In this document: positions 8,554-16,905 of the stretch, piece after piece
Numbering within the stretch: the stretch's first letter is position 1
How the letters are laid out: the number at the start of each line of letters is the position of its first letter
From: Secundilactobacillus silagei JCM 19001
GTDB lineage: Bacteria; Bacillota; Bacilli; Lactobacillales; Lactobacillaceae
Length of the DNA stretch: 64,000 nucleotides
Reading direction: 5' to 3'
Assembly (NCBI RefSeq): GCF_002217945.1
Contig: NZ_BCMG01000002.1
Coordinates: 1-64,000, forward strand
Made by a program: the position numbers and the translations under genes
Notes under the pieces: generated by a model
Seen by the model: the letters and a program-made list of their open reading frames with translations, nothing else
What the model was told of the DNA's origin: nothing
The model's database searches: none

Positions 8554-10008
8554 CTAAGCCCGGGTAAATTTCACAACTGCCTCACAACGGGCAGTTTGCG
8601 GCATCATATCAACGGACTGAATGTAGTTGACGTGATACTGCTCAGTCAATTTCACTAGGTCTCGAGCGAGGGTCGAGGGGTTGCAGGAAATGTAGACAAA
8701 TTTTTTCGGCTTGGCGGTTAAAATGGCGTTGATCAGGCCGTCGTCCAATCCCGTACGCGGTGGATCAACGATCAGCGCGTCTGGTTCGAAGCCTTCATTG
8801 AGCCACTTAGGAATAATCGTTTCAGCGGTTCCGGTTTCGTAGTGAACGTTGTCAATATGATTGATCCGGGCGTTTTCGTTGGCGTCATCCACGGCGTCAG
8901 CAATCACATCCATTCCACGAACTTCCTTGGCAGCGTGGGCAATTGATAGCCCAATGGTCCCAACACCGGAGTAAGCATCGATGACGGTCTCGTTATCGGA
9001 GAGAGCCAGTGCTTTCAGAGCTTCGTCGTAGAGGCGAACGGTCTGATAGGGGTTTAGCTGTAAGAACGCCCGGGCAGATAGGTTGAACTGCAGCCCGTTT
9101 AACACTTCACGAATCTGTGGTTTACCAGCTAGCAGCTTGGTCTTTTCGCCCCAAATGAGTGAGGTCTTATCATTATTGATATTTTGCATAATTGAAACGA
9201 TCTCTGGAAATTCAGTTGATAAACGGTCGACCATCTCAGCTTCTTGCGGGAAGGGGGCCTTGGCGGTCACAAAAACCACCTGAACCTCGCCAGTCCCTTC
9301 AGCCACCCGGACAACGACTGTCCGAACGAGGCCAGTGCCCCGTTTTTCGTCGTAGGTGCTGACGTCCAGTTCTTCCATTAAGGCGACCACGCCACGCATG
9401 ACGTGCATCGTGGCCGGCATTTGTACCGAACAGGTCTTCAGGTCGACTAGATCATGGCTGCGTTCCTTGTAAAGGCCGGTAATCACGTGGCCGTCAGCAT
9501 CCCGTCTGACTTGGAACTGGGCCTTGTTGCGGTAGCCATAAGGATCATCCATGCCAATGGTGGGCTTTAATTGAAAATTACGGAAACCCTTAGGCTGAAA
9601 TTTCTCCAACGACTGCAGCATGATGTCGCGCTTAAAGGCTAATTGGGCGGGGTAAGCTAAATGTTCCAGCTCAAAGCCGCCGACTTCAGCCGCGTAAGCA
9701 TCACGTGGCTTGACCCGGTCTTTACTGGGCGTTTTGAGCCGGTGGATTTTGGCTGTCAGAAATGAGGGCTTAATGCCGGTGACTTCAGCGACGATCACTT
9801 CGTCTGGCAACGCGCCCTTAACGAAGACCAACTTGCGCTTAAAGTAGCCGATCCCTTCGCCGTTGATGCCCAGACGCTTGATGGTCAGCGGAAAACGCTG
9901 GCCCAAAGTGACTTTAACGTCGGTCTGTTGATGATCCGAGTGCGTTGGTCTGCGGTGATTAGATTGATTGTAATGATTATAACGATGTTTGGATTGATTT
10001 GTATTCAA
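8554..10008 (-). CDS. rlmD: 23S rRNA (uracil-5-)-methyltransferase, RlmD/RlmCD type
   Basis: A 484-residue TrmA-family enzyme that makes 5-methyluridine in 23S rRNA. After a His/Asn-rich leader (1-30), a TRAM RNA-binding domain (about 33-92) is followed by a SAM-dependent Rossmann domain with DAYSGVGTIGLS and the catalytic loop YISCNPSTLARDL. In RlmD of Gram-negatives four cysteines hold a 4Fe-4S cluster; here the equivalent stretch RDAYAAEVGGFELEH (102-116) has none. The best start is TTG at 10008, 8 bp after AGGA, with no ATG in a better position. In Bacillus a single enzyme of this type modifies two sites, so RlmCD is the alternative name. Confidence 0.9.
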   Translation of the reverse strand: MNTNQSKHRYNHYNQSNHRRPTHSDHQQTDVKVTLGQRFPLTIKRLGINGEGIGYFKRKLVFVKGALPDEVIVAEVTGIKPSFLTAKIHRLKTPSKDRVKPRDAYAAEVGGFELEHLAYPAQLAFKRDIMLQSLEKFQPKGFRNFQLKPTIGMDDPYGYRNKAQFQVRRDADGHVITGLYKERSHDLVDLKTCSVQMPATMHVMRGVVALMEELDVSTYDEKRGTGLVRTVVVRVAEGTGEVQVVFVTAKAPFPQEAEMVDRLSTEFPEIVSIMQNINNDKTSLIWGEKTKLLAGKPQIREVLNGLQFNLSARAFLQLNPYQTVRLYDEALKALALSDNETVIDAYSGVGTIGLSIAHAAKEVRGMDVIADAVDDANENARINHIDNVHYETGTAETIIPKWLNEGFEPDALIVDPPRTGLDDGLINAILTAKPKKFVYISCNPSTLARDLVKLTEQYHVNYIQSVDMMPQTARCEAVVKFTRA

Positions 10009-10062
10009 TTGTTTTTTCCTATCTATATTGGTCTAGTAGTTGACGTCTTTCGTATTGTAGCG

Positions 10063-10095
10063 TAAAAGAGCGGTCCAGCACAAGCTGAACCGCTC
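10063..10095 (-). terminator. Terminator of galM
   Basis: GAGCGGT..CAG / CTG..ACCGCTC stem, followed on the reverse strand by CTTTTACG. Confidence 0.75.
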
Positions 10096-10117
10096 CATTC
10101 GTTACTGAAAAGTATGA

Positions 10118-11119
10118 TTACTCTTCGTAATAGTGATATTTAATTGAGTAAGACTTCAAGTCGCCTGGGTGTAACGTGATATCACCGAAGCCGTCATGGT
10201 TAATGGCATCTGGCAATGTTTGTGCTTCAGTTGCCACAGCGTTAAATGGCTTACTGCTGTCAAATAAGTTGGCGGTGTAAACAACCAGCCCGTTACGTTC
10301 TGAGTAGATGGCCACGTGACGTTTGCTGGACTTATCGCTTAAGATGGCAATTGGTTCAGTGGTACTTGGCTTAACTTCATAGATGTCGTCGATTTCGTTC
10401 TTGTCATTTTCTGACTTGATATCGGCTAATGCGCTTGGTACGTCGCGAGTCTTAGAAAAGTCGTAGCCGGTACCAGCTAATTTCGTGAACTTACCCGTTG
10501 GCACTTTGTCTGAAGCGAGGTCCAAACGACGAGAACTGTTGATCTGCAGTAATTGATCGTCCAAGTTCTTTTGTCCTTCAGTCAGGTTCCAGTAAATGTG
10601 GCAAGTTGGGTTGAACAGGGTCGTAGCAGTTGAAGCGGCGCTGAAGTTGATCGTGACATCGTTATCGTCTGTAAAGGTATAGGTGATGCGGACGTCTAGA
10701 TCACCAGGGAAGTCGTCTTCTGAGCTGGCGATGTTACGTGAGAAAGTCACGCTGGCATTGTGTTCACTAGTAGCTGGTTCAGCGTGCCAAACGAGGTTGG
10801 CGAAGCCGTTAGGGCCACCGTGAAGCAGGTTGCCGTTTTCGTTAGCGTCGAAGTGGTATTCTTTACCATCGATGGTGGCTTTAGCCTTAGTGATCCGGCC
10901 GGCGACCCGGCCAATCGACTTGCCTAAGCAAGTGGCTGTTTGTTCATAATCTGAGAGCTTATCAAAATGACCGATCAGTGGGTGATCGTTAACCACGAAG
11001 TTAGTCCAAGTTGCACCAAGTTCGCTGACTTGAATATAGTTTCCAGCTGCGTTTGTAATCGTATAACGGTTAATGTCTTTACCGTCATGTTGACCAAAAA
11101 TATCGGATGTAATTTGCAT
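10118..11119 (-). CDS. galM: Aldose 1-epimerase (galactose mutarotase)
   Basis: A 333-residue mutarotase that interconverts alpha and beta anomers of galactose or glucose, feeding the Leloir pathway. Family motifs are in place: NLLHGGPNGF with the first His, NPTCHIYWNL in place of NLTNHSYFNL with the catalytic His, and EAQTLPDAIN with the catalytic Glu. No other gal gene is adjacent. A -10 TATAAT and a cre-like site lie upstream, which agrees with catabolite control of sugar genes. An AGGAGG site precedes the ATG. The family is certain; preferred sugar is not visible. Confidence 0.92.
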   Translation of the reverse strand: MQITSDIFGQHDGKDINRYTITNAAGNYIQVSELGATWTNFVVNDHPLIGHFDKLSDYEQTATCLGKSIGRVAGRITKAKATIDGKEYHFDANENGNLLHGGPNGFANLVWHAEPATSEHNASVTFSRNIASSEDDFPGDLDVRITYTFTDDNDVTINFSAASTATTLFNPTCHIYWNLTEGQKNLDDQLLQINSSRRLDLASDKVPTGKFTKLAGTGYDFSKTRDVPSALADIKSENDKNEIDDIYEVKPSTTEPIAILSDKSSKRHVAIYSERNGLVVYTANLFDSSKPFNAVATEAQTLPDAINHDGFGDITLHPGDLKSYSIKYHYYEE

Positions 11120-11135
11120 AAATAAATCCTCCTTG

Positions 11136-11162
11136 TGTAAACGCTTTATCGTTTCTATTATA
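11136..11162 (-). promoter_or_regulatory. galM promoter -10 with cre-like site
   Basis: On the reverse strand TATAAT lies at 11162-11157. TGTAAACGCTTTAT (11136-11149 as read on the plus strand) matches 12 of 14 positions of TGWAANCGNTNWCA and lies just downstream of the likely transcription start, a roadblock position. Confidence 0.45.
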
Positions 11163-11340
11163 CGCTTTCTAGCGCAACAATTTTACTAAAATTCTAATTC
11201 ATTTGGTAAATTATTTATGAAAATTAATGTAAGCCAGTTCTTAACCTTTTCCCAATAATTTCTTCACAGTTTGGTGACATTTAGTTGGTATTCTTAATCA
11301 TGTACTATCAGGGATGTAATTCTCGAAAGGATTGATAGAA

Positions 11341-11589
11341 ATGTTACTTGATAATTCCAAAATTGAGACCATCGCCGTTCAATTAGTGGACGTCAATGAG
11401 TCTAAAATGACCGCTAAAACCGAAAATAATGATCTGATTCAAATTAAACCAAGTGCAGTCGCTAAAAAGGATAAGTCCTTCTGGCAGAGTATGAAAGATA
11501 TCGCCAAGGCAAAGATCTGGTTGCCAGTAACTAAGGGCACCCACCAATTACTGCAGTATGACTGGCTCAGTGCAACGCCAGTGATCTAA
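11341..11589 (+). CDS. Small hypothetical protein
   Basis: An 82-residue basic protein that I do not recognise. Its first half is a beta-rich stretch (IETIAVQLVDVNESKMTA, then a short charged turn) that could form an OB- or PRC-like barrel; the second half is helical with FWQSMKDIAKAKIWLP. No signal peptide is seen. The ATG at 11341 follows AAAGGA by 9 bp; a TTG three codons earlier is possible but less likely. It is flanked by a strong terminator, so it is probably transcribed alone. Confidence 0.65.
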   Translation: MLLDNSKIETIAVQLVDVNESKMTAKTENNDLIQIKPSAVAKKDKSFWQSMKDIAKAKIWLPVTKGTHQLLQYDWLSATPVI

Positions 11590-11626
11590 AATTAAGATAA
11601 GTTATTTCGTGTGTTTTCTATAAGGT

Positions 11627-11672
11627 AAAAGCCCCTGGCTAATTGTTTAACAATTGGTCAGGGGCTTTTATT
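11627..11672 (+). terminator. Intrinsic terminator
   Basis: AAAAGCCCCTG / CAGGGGCTTTT with an internal AATTGTTTAACAATT hairpin and a T-run. Confidence 0.9.
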
Positions 11673-12045
11673 TGAAAAAAATTTTTAAACAGGTTATGCG
11701 GAATTAAATGAATGAATAACGGATCCAAAGCTTACAGTGTTGTATAGTTCCGAAAAAGTGATTTAAACGGGAGAGCACTTAGCACTTCATTCCTTGGTGG
11801 AACAGGTTTTGTGATTTGTGTATCACTGGGCAATCTACTGATTTTTAGTAAGAAAAAATATTTATAATTAACGGGGGTTACTAACACTTGAAAACGCATA
11901 TCTATAAGGAAGATACTATATATCTTATTAAAATTTAATTGACTATTTTTATAAAACATATTATATTCTATATCTCGCGTCATTCGTAAAAAATATGGCT
12001 GACGCAGCGACGAAACTAAATTCGATTCAGACAGGAGAACTTATC
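11673..12045. other. AT-rich gap before the WxL locus
   Basis: About 370 bp with no convincing gene; the reverse-strand reading frame here (11732-11983) has poor coding character and no ribosome site. It presumably holds the promoter of the WxL pair. An ACAGGAG ribosome site lies just before 12046. Confidence 0.5.
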
Positions 12046-12732
12046 ATGACTTTTTTAAATAAATTCAGTACAGGCCTCTTAAGTGCAGGCATTTTGTTTG
12101 GCGTTTTAGCGGCGCCAGTTGTGGGCCATGCGGCAGATACTTCTAATAACGGCGGGAGTCAGACTACTGACGCAAAAGTTAATATTACTGCTCCAAGTGG
12201 TAAAGATGGGTCCCTTACGATAGTTAAGGCTCCAATTTTCATTTTTAATGGAACCTCTGATAGCCACCAAATTCAAGCCGATAGTGATGATCTGATTGTT
12301 AACGATGGAACTGGCACAGCATCTGGATGGCACGTTTCAGCTCAAATGAGTGAATTCAGTGTTTCTGACGGGAAAAACCTGGGTCAAAAGCTCACTGGCT
12401 ACTCGCTTTCCTCATGGACCAATTTAGGTGCAGCTCCTAAGCTTGATAAGGGTGAACAATTAGCTGGTGACGCCCCAGTAAAAACAGGTTGGCAACTTTC
12501 AGCAGATGGTAAAGCAGCTAACGTTGCAAACGCAGTTGCTGGTGATGGAGTTGGGCAGTGGGTCATACCTTTTGATAAAGTAGTTTTAACTGGCAACTTT
12601 CCTAAATTAAATACTCAATACACTTCTAAAATGACATGGACATTAACTTCAGGCCCAACCTCAAGTGTACCCGCAGCAGGTGACTCGAATTCAAATAGCT
12701 CAACTACTGACAGCCCAAACGCAGGTAAGTAA
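12046..12732 (+). CDS. WxL-domain surface protein
   Basis: A 228-residue secreted protein. It starts with a signal peptide (MTFLNKFSTGLLSAGILFGV, cut probably after GHAAD) and ends with a Ser/Thr/Asn-rich tail. The body is a WxL domain: LTIVKAPIFIFN near the start, then a long beta region and the closing YTSKMTWTLTSGP, which carries the second WxL motif. WxL proteins bind non-covalently to peptidoglycan of Firmicutes. The start at 12046 has an ACAGGAG site; an upstream in-frame ATG at 11995 lacks one. One base separates its stop from the next ORF, a DUF916 protein that is the normal WxL partner. Together they form a minimal surface complex. Confidence 0.88.
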   Translation: MTFLNKFSTGLLSAGILFGVLAAPVVGHAADTSNNGGSQTTDAKVNITAPSGKDGSLTIVKAPIFIFNGTSDSHQIQADSDDLIVNDGTGTASGWHVSAQMSEFSVSDGKNLGQKLTGYSLSSWTNLGAAPKLDKGEQLAGDAPVKTGWQLSADGKAANVANAVAGDGVGQWVIPFDKVVLTGNFPKLNTQYTSKMTWTLTSGPTSSVPAAGDSNSNSSTTDSPNAGK

Positions 12733-12733
12733 T

Positions 12734-13747
12734 ATGAAAAAACTTTTAAGAATTGTTTTACTCACATTAATTTTTGCTTCAGGTGTGCTCAATCTCACTG
12801 GTGGGCAGGTACATGCTAAAACTGCGGTTAATGATTTTCAGGTTCAGGCAATTTTACCATCGGATAACCTTTCTCATTCCAGTTATTTTAACCTGAAAGT
12901 GAAGCCTGATACTAATCGGGTTCTACGTCTCAGAATTACTAATAACAGTAATAAGCGGCAACGAATTAATGTGCAACCAAACAATGCAACAACTAATGAG
13001 AATGGAATTATTGATTATTCTGTTCATGCCAAAAAAGATTCTTCGGCTACTACTTCGTTTACAGATATGTTGAGCAATCGAAATGGTAAATCTGTGTCAG
13101 TTGCAGGAAAGAGCAGCGCCATAGTTTCTTTTAAATTGACTTTACCTAAGCAGCCCTTTAGTGGAACTATTCTAGGGGGATTCCTGGTTTATTCAGTTAG
13201 TGCTACTAATCAGGTAAAAAATAGTAATCAAAGTAGTAATTTGGCTCATTATGTGATTGCAACTCAACTGGTTGAATCATCTCAACAAGTTAAACCAAAC
13301 TTGTTATATCATGGTACTAAATACGTGGGTAGTGGTGGACTTCCAAGAGTTCAAGTTAATCTACAAAATACTCAGCCAACCATTATTGGTAATGTACACG
13401 TAAAAACCACTGTTACTGGTGAAGGAAACAAAGTGGTTGCTAAAGTTGACCAAAAGATGCTGAACTTTGCACCTAATTCAAGCTTTGGCTATCAACTGCC
13501 AACCTTGAATAATAAAGAACTCAAAGCTGGTAATTATCACCTCAACATGACCGTCAAAGGGGACAATGGTTCCTGGAAATTTGATAAGCTGTTTACAGTG
13601 ACTGACAAAGACGGCAAGGCAGCTAAGATTGCCAAGCCGGCCACTAACTGGAAACAGATCATCATGTGGGTCATTGAAGGCTTGGCAATTCTGATTGTTC
13701 TGGCTTACATCATTAACAAATTCCGTAAGTGGATGAAAAAAGATTAG
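12734..13747 (+). CDS. DUF916/DUF3324 WxL-binding membrane protein
   Basis: A 337-residue cell-surface protein with a signal peptide (about 1-30, ending VHAK), an extracellular part made of DUF916 (about 35-150) and DUF3324 (about 165-290), and a C-terminal membrane helix (about 308-328) followed by RKWMKKD. The NDFQVQAILPSDN start of the mature protein and YFNLKVKPD are typical of the family. Recent family descriptions call these domains WxL-interacting/peptidoglycan-binding. The ATG at 12734 follows the WxL stop by one base and has no strong ribosome site of its own, so translation is probably coupled. Confidence 0.88.
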   Translation: MKKLLRIVLLTLIFASGVLNLTGGQVHAKTAVNDFQVQAILPSDNLSHSSYFNLKVKPDTNRVLRLRITNNSNKRQRINVQPNNATTNENGIIDYSVHAKKDSSATTSFTDMLSNRNGKSVSVAGKSSAIVSFKLTLPKQPFSGTILGGFLVYSVSATNQVKNSNQSSNLAHYVIATQLVESSQQVKPNLLYHGTKYVGSGGLPRVQVNLQNTQPTIIGNVHVKTTVTGEGNKVVAKVDQKMLNFAPNSSFGYQLPTLNNKELKAGNYHLNMTVKGDNGSWKFDKLFTVTDKDGKAAKIAKPATNWKQIIMWVIEGLAILIVLAYIINKFRKWMKKD

Positions 13748-13785
13748 TCTGTACAATTCGACAAATCACTTGCGTTTAAACTCAT

Positions 13786-13833
13786 AAAAACGGTAAACTC
13801 AAAGTTGTTAAGACTTGAGTTTACCGTTTTTTG
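13786..13833. terminator. Terminator after WxL locus
   Basis: AAAAACGGTAAACTCAA / TTGAGTTTACCGTTTTTT, a long stem with A- and T-runs. Confidence 0.9.
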
Positions 13834-13855
13834 ATTTAAATTAAGGAGGACGATT

Positions 13856-14704
13856 ATGTCATTAACAGATACATACACACTTAGTAATGGTACCAAGATT
13901 CCGGTTGTCGGCTTGGGGACTTGGCAAACGCCAGATGGCGATGTGGCTTACCAATCAGTGTTAACCGCTTTAAAGGCTGGTTACCGGCTCATTGATACTG
14001 CCGCTGGTTATCAAAATGAAGAAAGTATTGGCCGCGCCATCCGTGATTCCGGGGTCAAACGAGAAGACCTGTTTGTCACCACGAAATTATGGAACGCTGA
14101 TCATGGTTATGAAGCAACCAAGAAGGCTATTAAGACGTCGTTATCCAAATTAGGGTTGGACTACGTTGACCTTTACTTGATCCACTGGCCAAATCCACTG
14201 GCTTTCCGTGACAGATGGGAAGAAACCAACGCTGCAACTTGGAAAGCGATGGAAGAAGCATATAACGACGGCTTATTACGGGCAATCGGGGTTTCCAACT
14301 TCCGGCCGAAGCACTTAGATGCGCTACTGAAAACAGCCATGATCACGCCAATGGTCAATCAGATTTTCTTGAACCCATCTGATATGCAGCCAGAAGTTGT
14401 GGCCTATAACAAGGCTCACGGCATTTTGTCCGAAGCCTACAGTCCATTTGGCACTGGGAAAATTTTTCAGGTTGGCGCTTTGAAGGGGATTGCTGCTAAA
14501 TACAACAAGTCCGTGGCCCAACTGGTTTTACGCTGGCATCTGCAACATGGATTCTTGCCACTACCTAAGTCGGTACACGCTAAATATATTCAGTCGAATA
14601 CTGATATTTTTGATTTTGAGATCAGTGACGTTGATATGGCAGCGATGGACGGCATGCGCGGTGCTGCGGGGTTGATTGATGATCCGGATAAGGTACCGTT
14701 TTAA
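13856..14704 (+). CDS. Aldo/keto reductase (2,5-diketo-D-gluconate reductase-like)
   Basis: A 282-residue NADPH-dependent aldo/keto reductase of the AKR5-like group. The catalytic tetrad is visible: Asp in LIDTAAGYQNEES with Tyr a few residues on, Lys in VTTKLWN, and His in DLYLIHWPNP. The coenzyme-binding C-terminal part contains LPKSVHAKYIQSN. These soluble enzymes reduce ketones and aldehydes such as diketogluconate or methylglyoxal. A full AAGGAGG site precedes the ATG. The gene is monocistronic, between a terminator and a repeat-containing gap. Physiological substrate is unknown. Confidence 0.88.
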   Translation: MSLTDTYTLSNGTKIPVVGLGTWQTPDGDVAYQSVLTALKAGYRLIDTAAGYQNEESIGRAIRDSGVKREDLFVTTKLWNADHGYEATKKAIKTSLSKLGLDYVDLYLIHWPNPLAFRDRWEETNAATWKAMEEAYNDGLLRAIGVSNFRPKHLDALLKTAMITPMVNQIFLNPSDMQPEVVAYNKAHGILSEAYSPFGTGKIFQVGALKGIAAKYNKSVAQLVLRWHLQHGFLPLPKSVHAKYIQSNTDIFDFEISDVDMAAMDGMRGAAGLIDDPDKVPF

Positions 14705-14791
14705 TGATGATGTTTTGGAGCTGAGTTCCGCTTGGGGCTTGGCTCTTTTTTTGTTTTGTGGGGGTAATTTATATAGCCTAGTCGGGCTACA

Positions 14792-14886
14792 GCAAGCAGA
14801 GAGCTGCATGTAAGCCAACTCTGACATAAATCCAAGCCCGGGATTTCTGTCAGAGCTAGCTTACACTCCGCTCCCTAAGCGCTTGC
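14792..14886. repeat. Palindromic element unit 1
   Basis: Outer stem GCAAGC/GCTTGC, then AGAGAGC/GCTCCCT, TGTAAGC/GCTTACA, CTCTGACA/TGTCAGAG and AAATCC/GGATTT, folding as one long interrupted hairpin. Same architecture as the units at 53939, 54074, 54210, 61748, 61878 and 63854, with different stem sequences. Confidence 0.85.
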
Positions 14887-14915
14887 CTTCGCACCCTTTT
14901 TCTAGTCGGGTTCCA

Positions 14916-15010
14916 GCAAGCAGAGAGCTGCATGTAAGCCAACTAAGACATAAATCCAGACCCGGGATTTTTGTCTTAGTTAGCTTACACTCCGCTCTCT
15001 AAGCGCTTGC
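14916..15010. repeat. Palindromic element unit 2
   Basis: Shares the outer stems of unit 1, but the inner stem is ACTAAGACA/TGTCTTAGT instead of CTCTGACA/TGTCAGAG, so both arms changed together. AGAGAGC/GCTCTCT is perfect here. Confidence 0.85.
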
Positions 15011-15066
15011 TTCCACACCCTTGCCGCTTGCTTTCACACCCTTTTTCTTTTACACTTAACCCAAAC

Positions 15067-15160
15067 AACACGAGGGGTGTCCCTGCATTTATGCTGGGGC
15101 TGAGATGTGCTTGCACTATCCCTTTGAACCTGTAAGTTCATACTTGCGTAGGAACGTGTT
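15067..15160 (+). promoter_or_regulatory. TPP riboswitch (THI element) for thiMDE
   Basis: AACACG (15067) pairs with CGTGTT (15155-15160) as the basal helix. Inside are AGGGGTGTCC, an extra variable arm, GGCTGAGAT, ATCCCTTTGAACCTG and TTGCGTAGGAA, the conserved thi-box sequences. An intrinsic terminator follows, so TPP binding should stop transcription. Confidence 0.95.
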
Positions 15161-15184
15161 CAATTCGGACCGGTTTTACCGGCG

Positions 15185-15226
15185 AAGAGTCGAGCTAACG
15201 TTTTGTTTAGCTCGACTCTTTTTTTG
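15185..15226 (+). terminator. Riboswitch-controlled terminator
   Basis: AAGAGTCGAGCTAA / TTTAGCTCGACTCTT with a T7 run. A GACCGG..CCGG hairpin lies just before it (15168-15182). This is the off-state terminator of the thiMDE leader. Confidence 0.9.
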
Positions 15227-15272
15227 CGACTGACTGTTGTTTGCACTTATATTATTAGGGAGGATTTTCTTC

Positions 15273-16064
15273 ATGAAAATTGATTTGCTGAATCAGATTC
15301 GCGCAACTAATCCCGTTGTTCTCAATATTTCAAACTTTGTCACCGTCCAAGATGTCGCTAATGGTATTAATGCCATTGGCGGGTCACCCATCATGTCCGA
15401 AGAAATTCGGGAAACCGATGAAATGGTCGGCATCAGTAATGCCGTTACCTTAAACTTAGGCGCCTTTTCTAAGCCGCAAGTTGCCCATATTTTAGCCATG
15501 GGTAAAGCAGCAAACGCCCAACACAAACCGTTAGTCATCGATCCAGTGGCGGTCGGTGCCATCAGTTTCCGTAAAAAGACCGCTTTGGACCTTATGAACC
15601 AATTCCAAGTTGATGTCATTCGTGGCAACGCTGGTGAAATCGCCGCGTTAGCCGACGTTGCCTGGGACGCTAAAGGCATCGATGCCGGTTCCGGTAACCA
15701 GGACGTGGTCGAAATTGCCAAGAAGGCCGCTCAGAAACAAAACTGCGTGGTCATTCTCAGTGGTGCGACGGACGTCATTTCCGATGGCGAACACGTGGCC
15801 CGCGTCTTCAACGGGACACCATTGTTCCAGCTGCACGTTGGTTCCGGCGATATGTTGAGCAGTATCGTGGGGGCCTTTTGCGCGGTCAGTGACGGGGATT
15901 ACTTTGAAGCGGCTCAGACCGCTTGCCTCGTCTTTGCTTCTATCGGTCAGTTAGTCGCTGATCAAATGAAGGCTGAACGGCCAGGAACCTTTGCAGTTCG
16001 GCTCATGGATGAGCTGCACCTCGCCACTGTTGCTGATATTGAAAAAATTGCCCAATTTGACTGA
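15273..16064 (+). CDS. thiM: Hydroxyethylthiazole kinase
   Basis: A 263-residue ribokinase-fold enzyme that phosphorylates the thiazole precursor of thiamine with ATP. Family motifs are VLNISNFVTVQDVANG, IGGSPIMSE near the N-terminus (the second replaces the common GASPIM) and the nucleotide/anion site VGSGDMLSSIVGAF, where many homologues read GTGCMLS. The ATG at 15273 follows AGGGAGG by 9 bp; the in-frame extension upstream runs into the leader terminator region. First gene of thiMDE, under the TPP riboswitch. With ThiD and ThiE it rebuilds thiamine phosphate from salvaged halves. Confidence 0.93.
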   Translation: MKIDLLNQIRATNPVVLNISNFVTVQDVANGINAIGGSPIMSEEIRETDEMVGISNAVTLNLGAFSKPQVAHILAMGKAANAQHKPLVIDPVAVGAISFRKKTALDLMNQFQVDVIRGNAGEIAALADVAWDAKGIDAGSGNQDVVEIAKKAAQKQNCVVILSGATDVISDGEHVARVFNGTPLFQLHVGSGDMLSSIVGAFCAVSDGDYFEAAQTACLVFASIGQLVADQMKAERPGTFAVRLMDELHLATVADIEKIAQFD

Positions 16065-16080
16065 AAGGTGTGACATTAAA

Positions 16081-16905
16081 ATGAGTGCGCAACTCAATTC
16101 ATTTCCACAGACGTTAACCATTGCCGGGACCGATTCCGGCGGTGGTGCTGGTGTGATGGCCGATTTGAAGACCATGCAGGAACGCCACGTTTTTAGTACC
16201 GCGGTGATTGTCGCCGTTACAGCACAAAATACCTTGGGCGTGCAGGACTTCTCAGCACTGTCCAAGAAGCTGATCGACGAGCAATTCGCCTCATTAGCAG
16301 ACGACATGGCGATCAAGGCCTGCAAGACCGGGATGCTGGCGGATGCCGAACATGTAGAAATCGTGGTTGATAATTTAAAGAAATACGACTTTGGTCCGCT
16401 GATCGTGGACCCAGTCATGATTGCGAAGGGCGGGGCGCCGTTACTGGCTGACAGCGCCATCGACGTGGTCAAGCGTGACCTGTTACCGCTGGCAACGGTG
16501 GTCACACCGAACTTACCAGAAGCAGAACGACTGACTGATATGACGATCAAGACGCCAGCCGATATGCAGGCAGCTGCTAAGAAACTGCGGGCGACCGGTG
16601 CCAAGAACATCATGATCAAGGGTGGCCACGGCAATACCGAAAAAGTCACGGATTACGTGTTACTGGAAGACGGTAAGGAGTTCTGGCTCAGCGCGCCACG
16701 GGTCGACACGATTCGGACACACGGTACCGGCGACACGCTGTCTAGTGCCATGACGGCCGAAATTGCCAAGGGTCAAGACATTGAATCAGCTATTCGGTTG
16801 GCGAAAGACTTCGTTGAAGCCGCCATCCGCAACACGATTCAAGTCGGCCACGGTCATGGGCCGCTGAACCACTGGGCCTACGGAGAGGAGCATCCGGGCA
16901 AATGA
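16081..16905 (+). CDS. thiD: HMP kinase / HMP-phosphate kinase
   Basis: A 274-residue ribokinase-family enzyme that phosphorylates hydroxymethylpyrimidine twice to HMP-PP. LTIAGTDSGGGAGVMADLKT is the N-terminal substrate motif, MIKGGH and RTHGTGDTLSSAMTAE the C-terminal anion-hole and catalytic Asp region. Start chosen at 16081, after GAAAGGTG, because the longer frame overlaps thiM heavily. The stop overlaps the thiE start by four bases (ATGA), a sign of translational coupling. TenA would supply its HMP substrate. Confidence 0.94.
   Translation: MSAQLNSFPQTLTIAGTDSGGGAGVMADLKTMQERHVFSTAVIVAVTAQNTLGVQDFSALSKKLIDEQFASLADDMAIKACKTGMLADAEHVEIVVDNLKKYDFGPLIVDPVMIAKGGAPLLADSAIDVVKRDLLPLATVVTPNLPEAERLTDMTIKTPADMQAAAKKLRATGAKNIMIKGGHGNTEKVTDYVLLEDGKEFWLSAPRVDTIRTHGTGDTLSSAMTAEIAKGQDIESAIRLAKDFVEAAIRNTIQVGHGHGPLNHWAYGEEHPGK

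Larger units (their letters stand above)
14705..15066. other. Gap holding two palindromic repeat units
   Basis: The gap after the aldo/keto reductase contains a weak GAG..CTC stem with TTTTTTT (14722-14752) that may be its terminator, then two tandem copies of the palindromic element, then a duplicated tail (two versions of CGCTTGCTTCCACACCCTT between 15004 and 15053) before the TPP riboswitch. No gene is seen. Confidence 0.6.

Noticed and set aside
11732-11983. Reverse-strand frame of 83 codons in the gap before the WxL locus
   Set aside because: AT-rich with poor coding character, no Shine-Dalgarno site and no family likeness.
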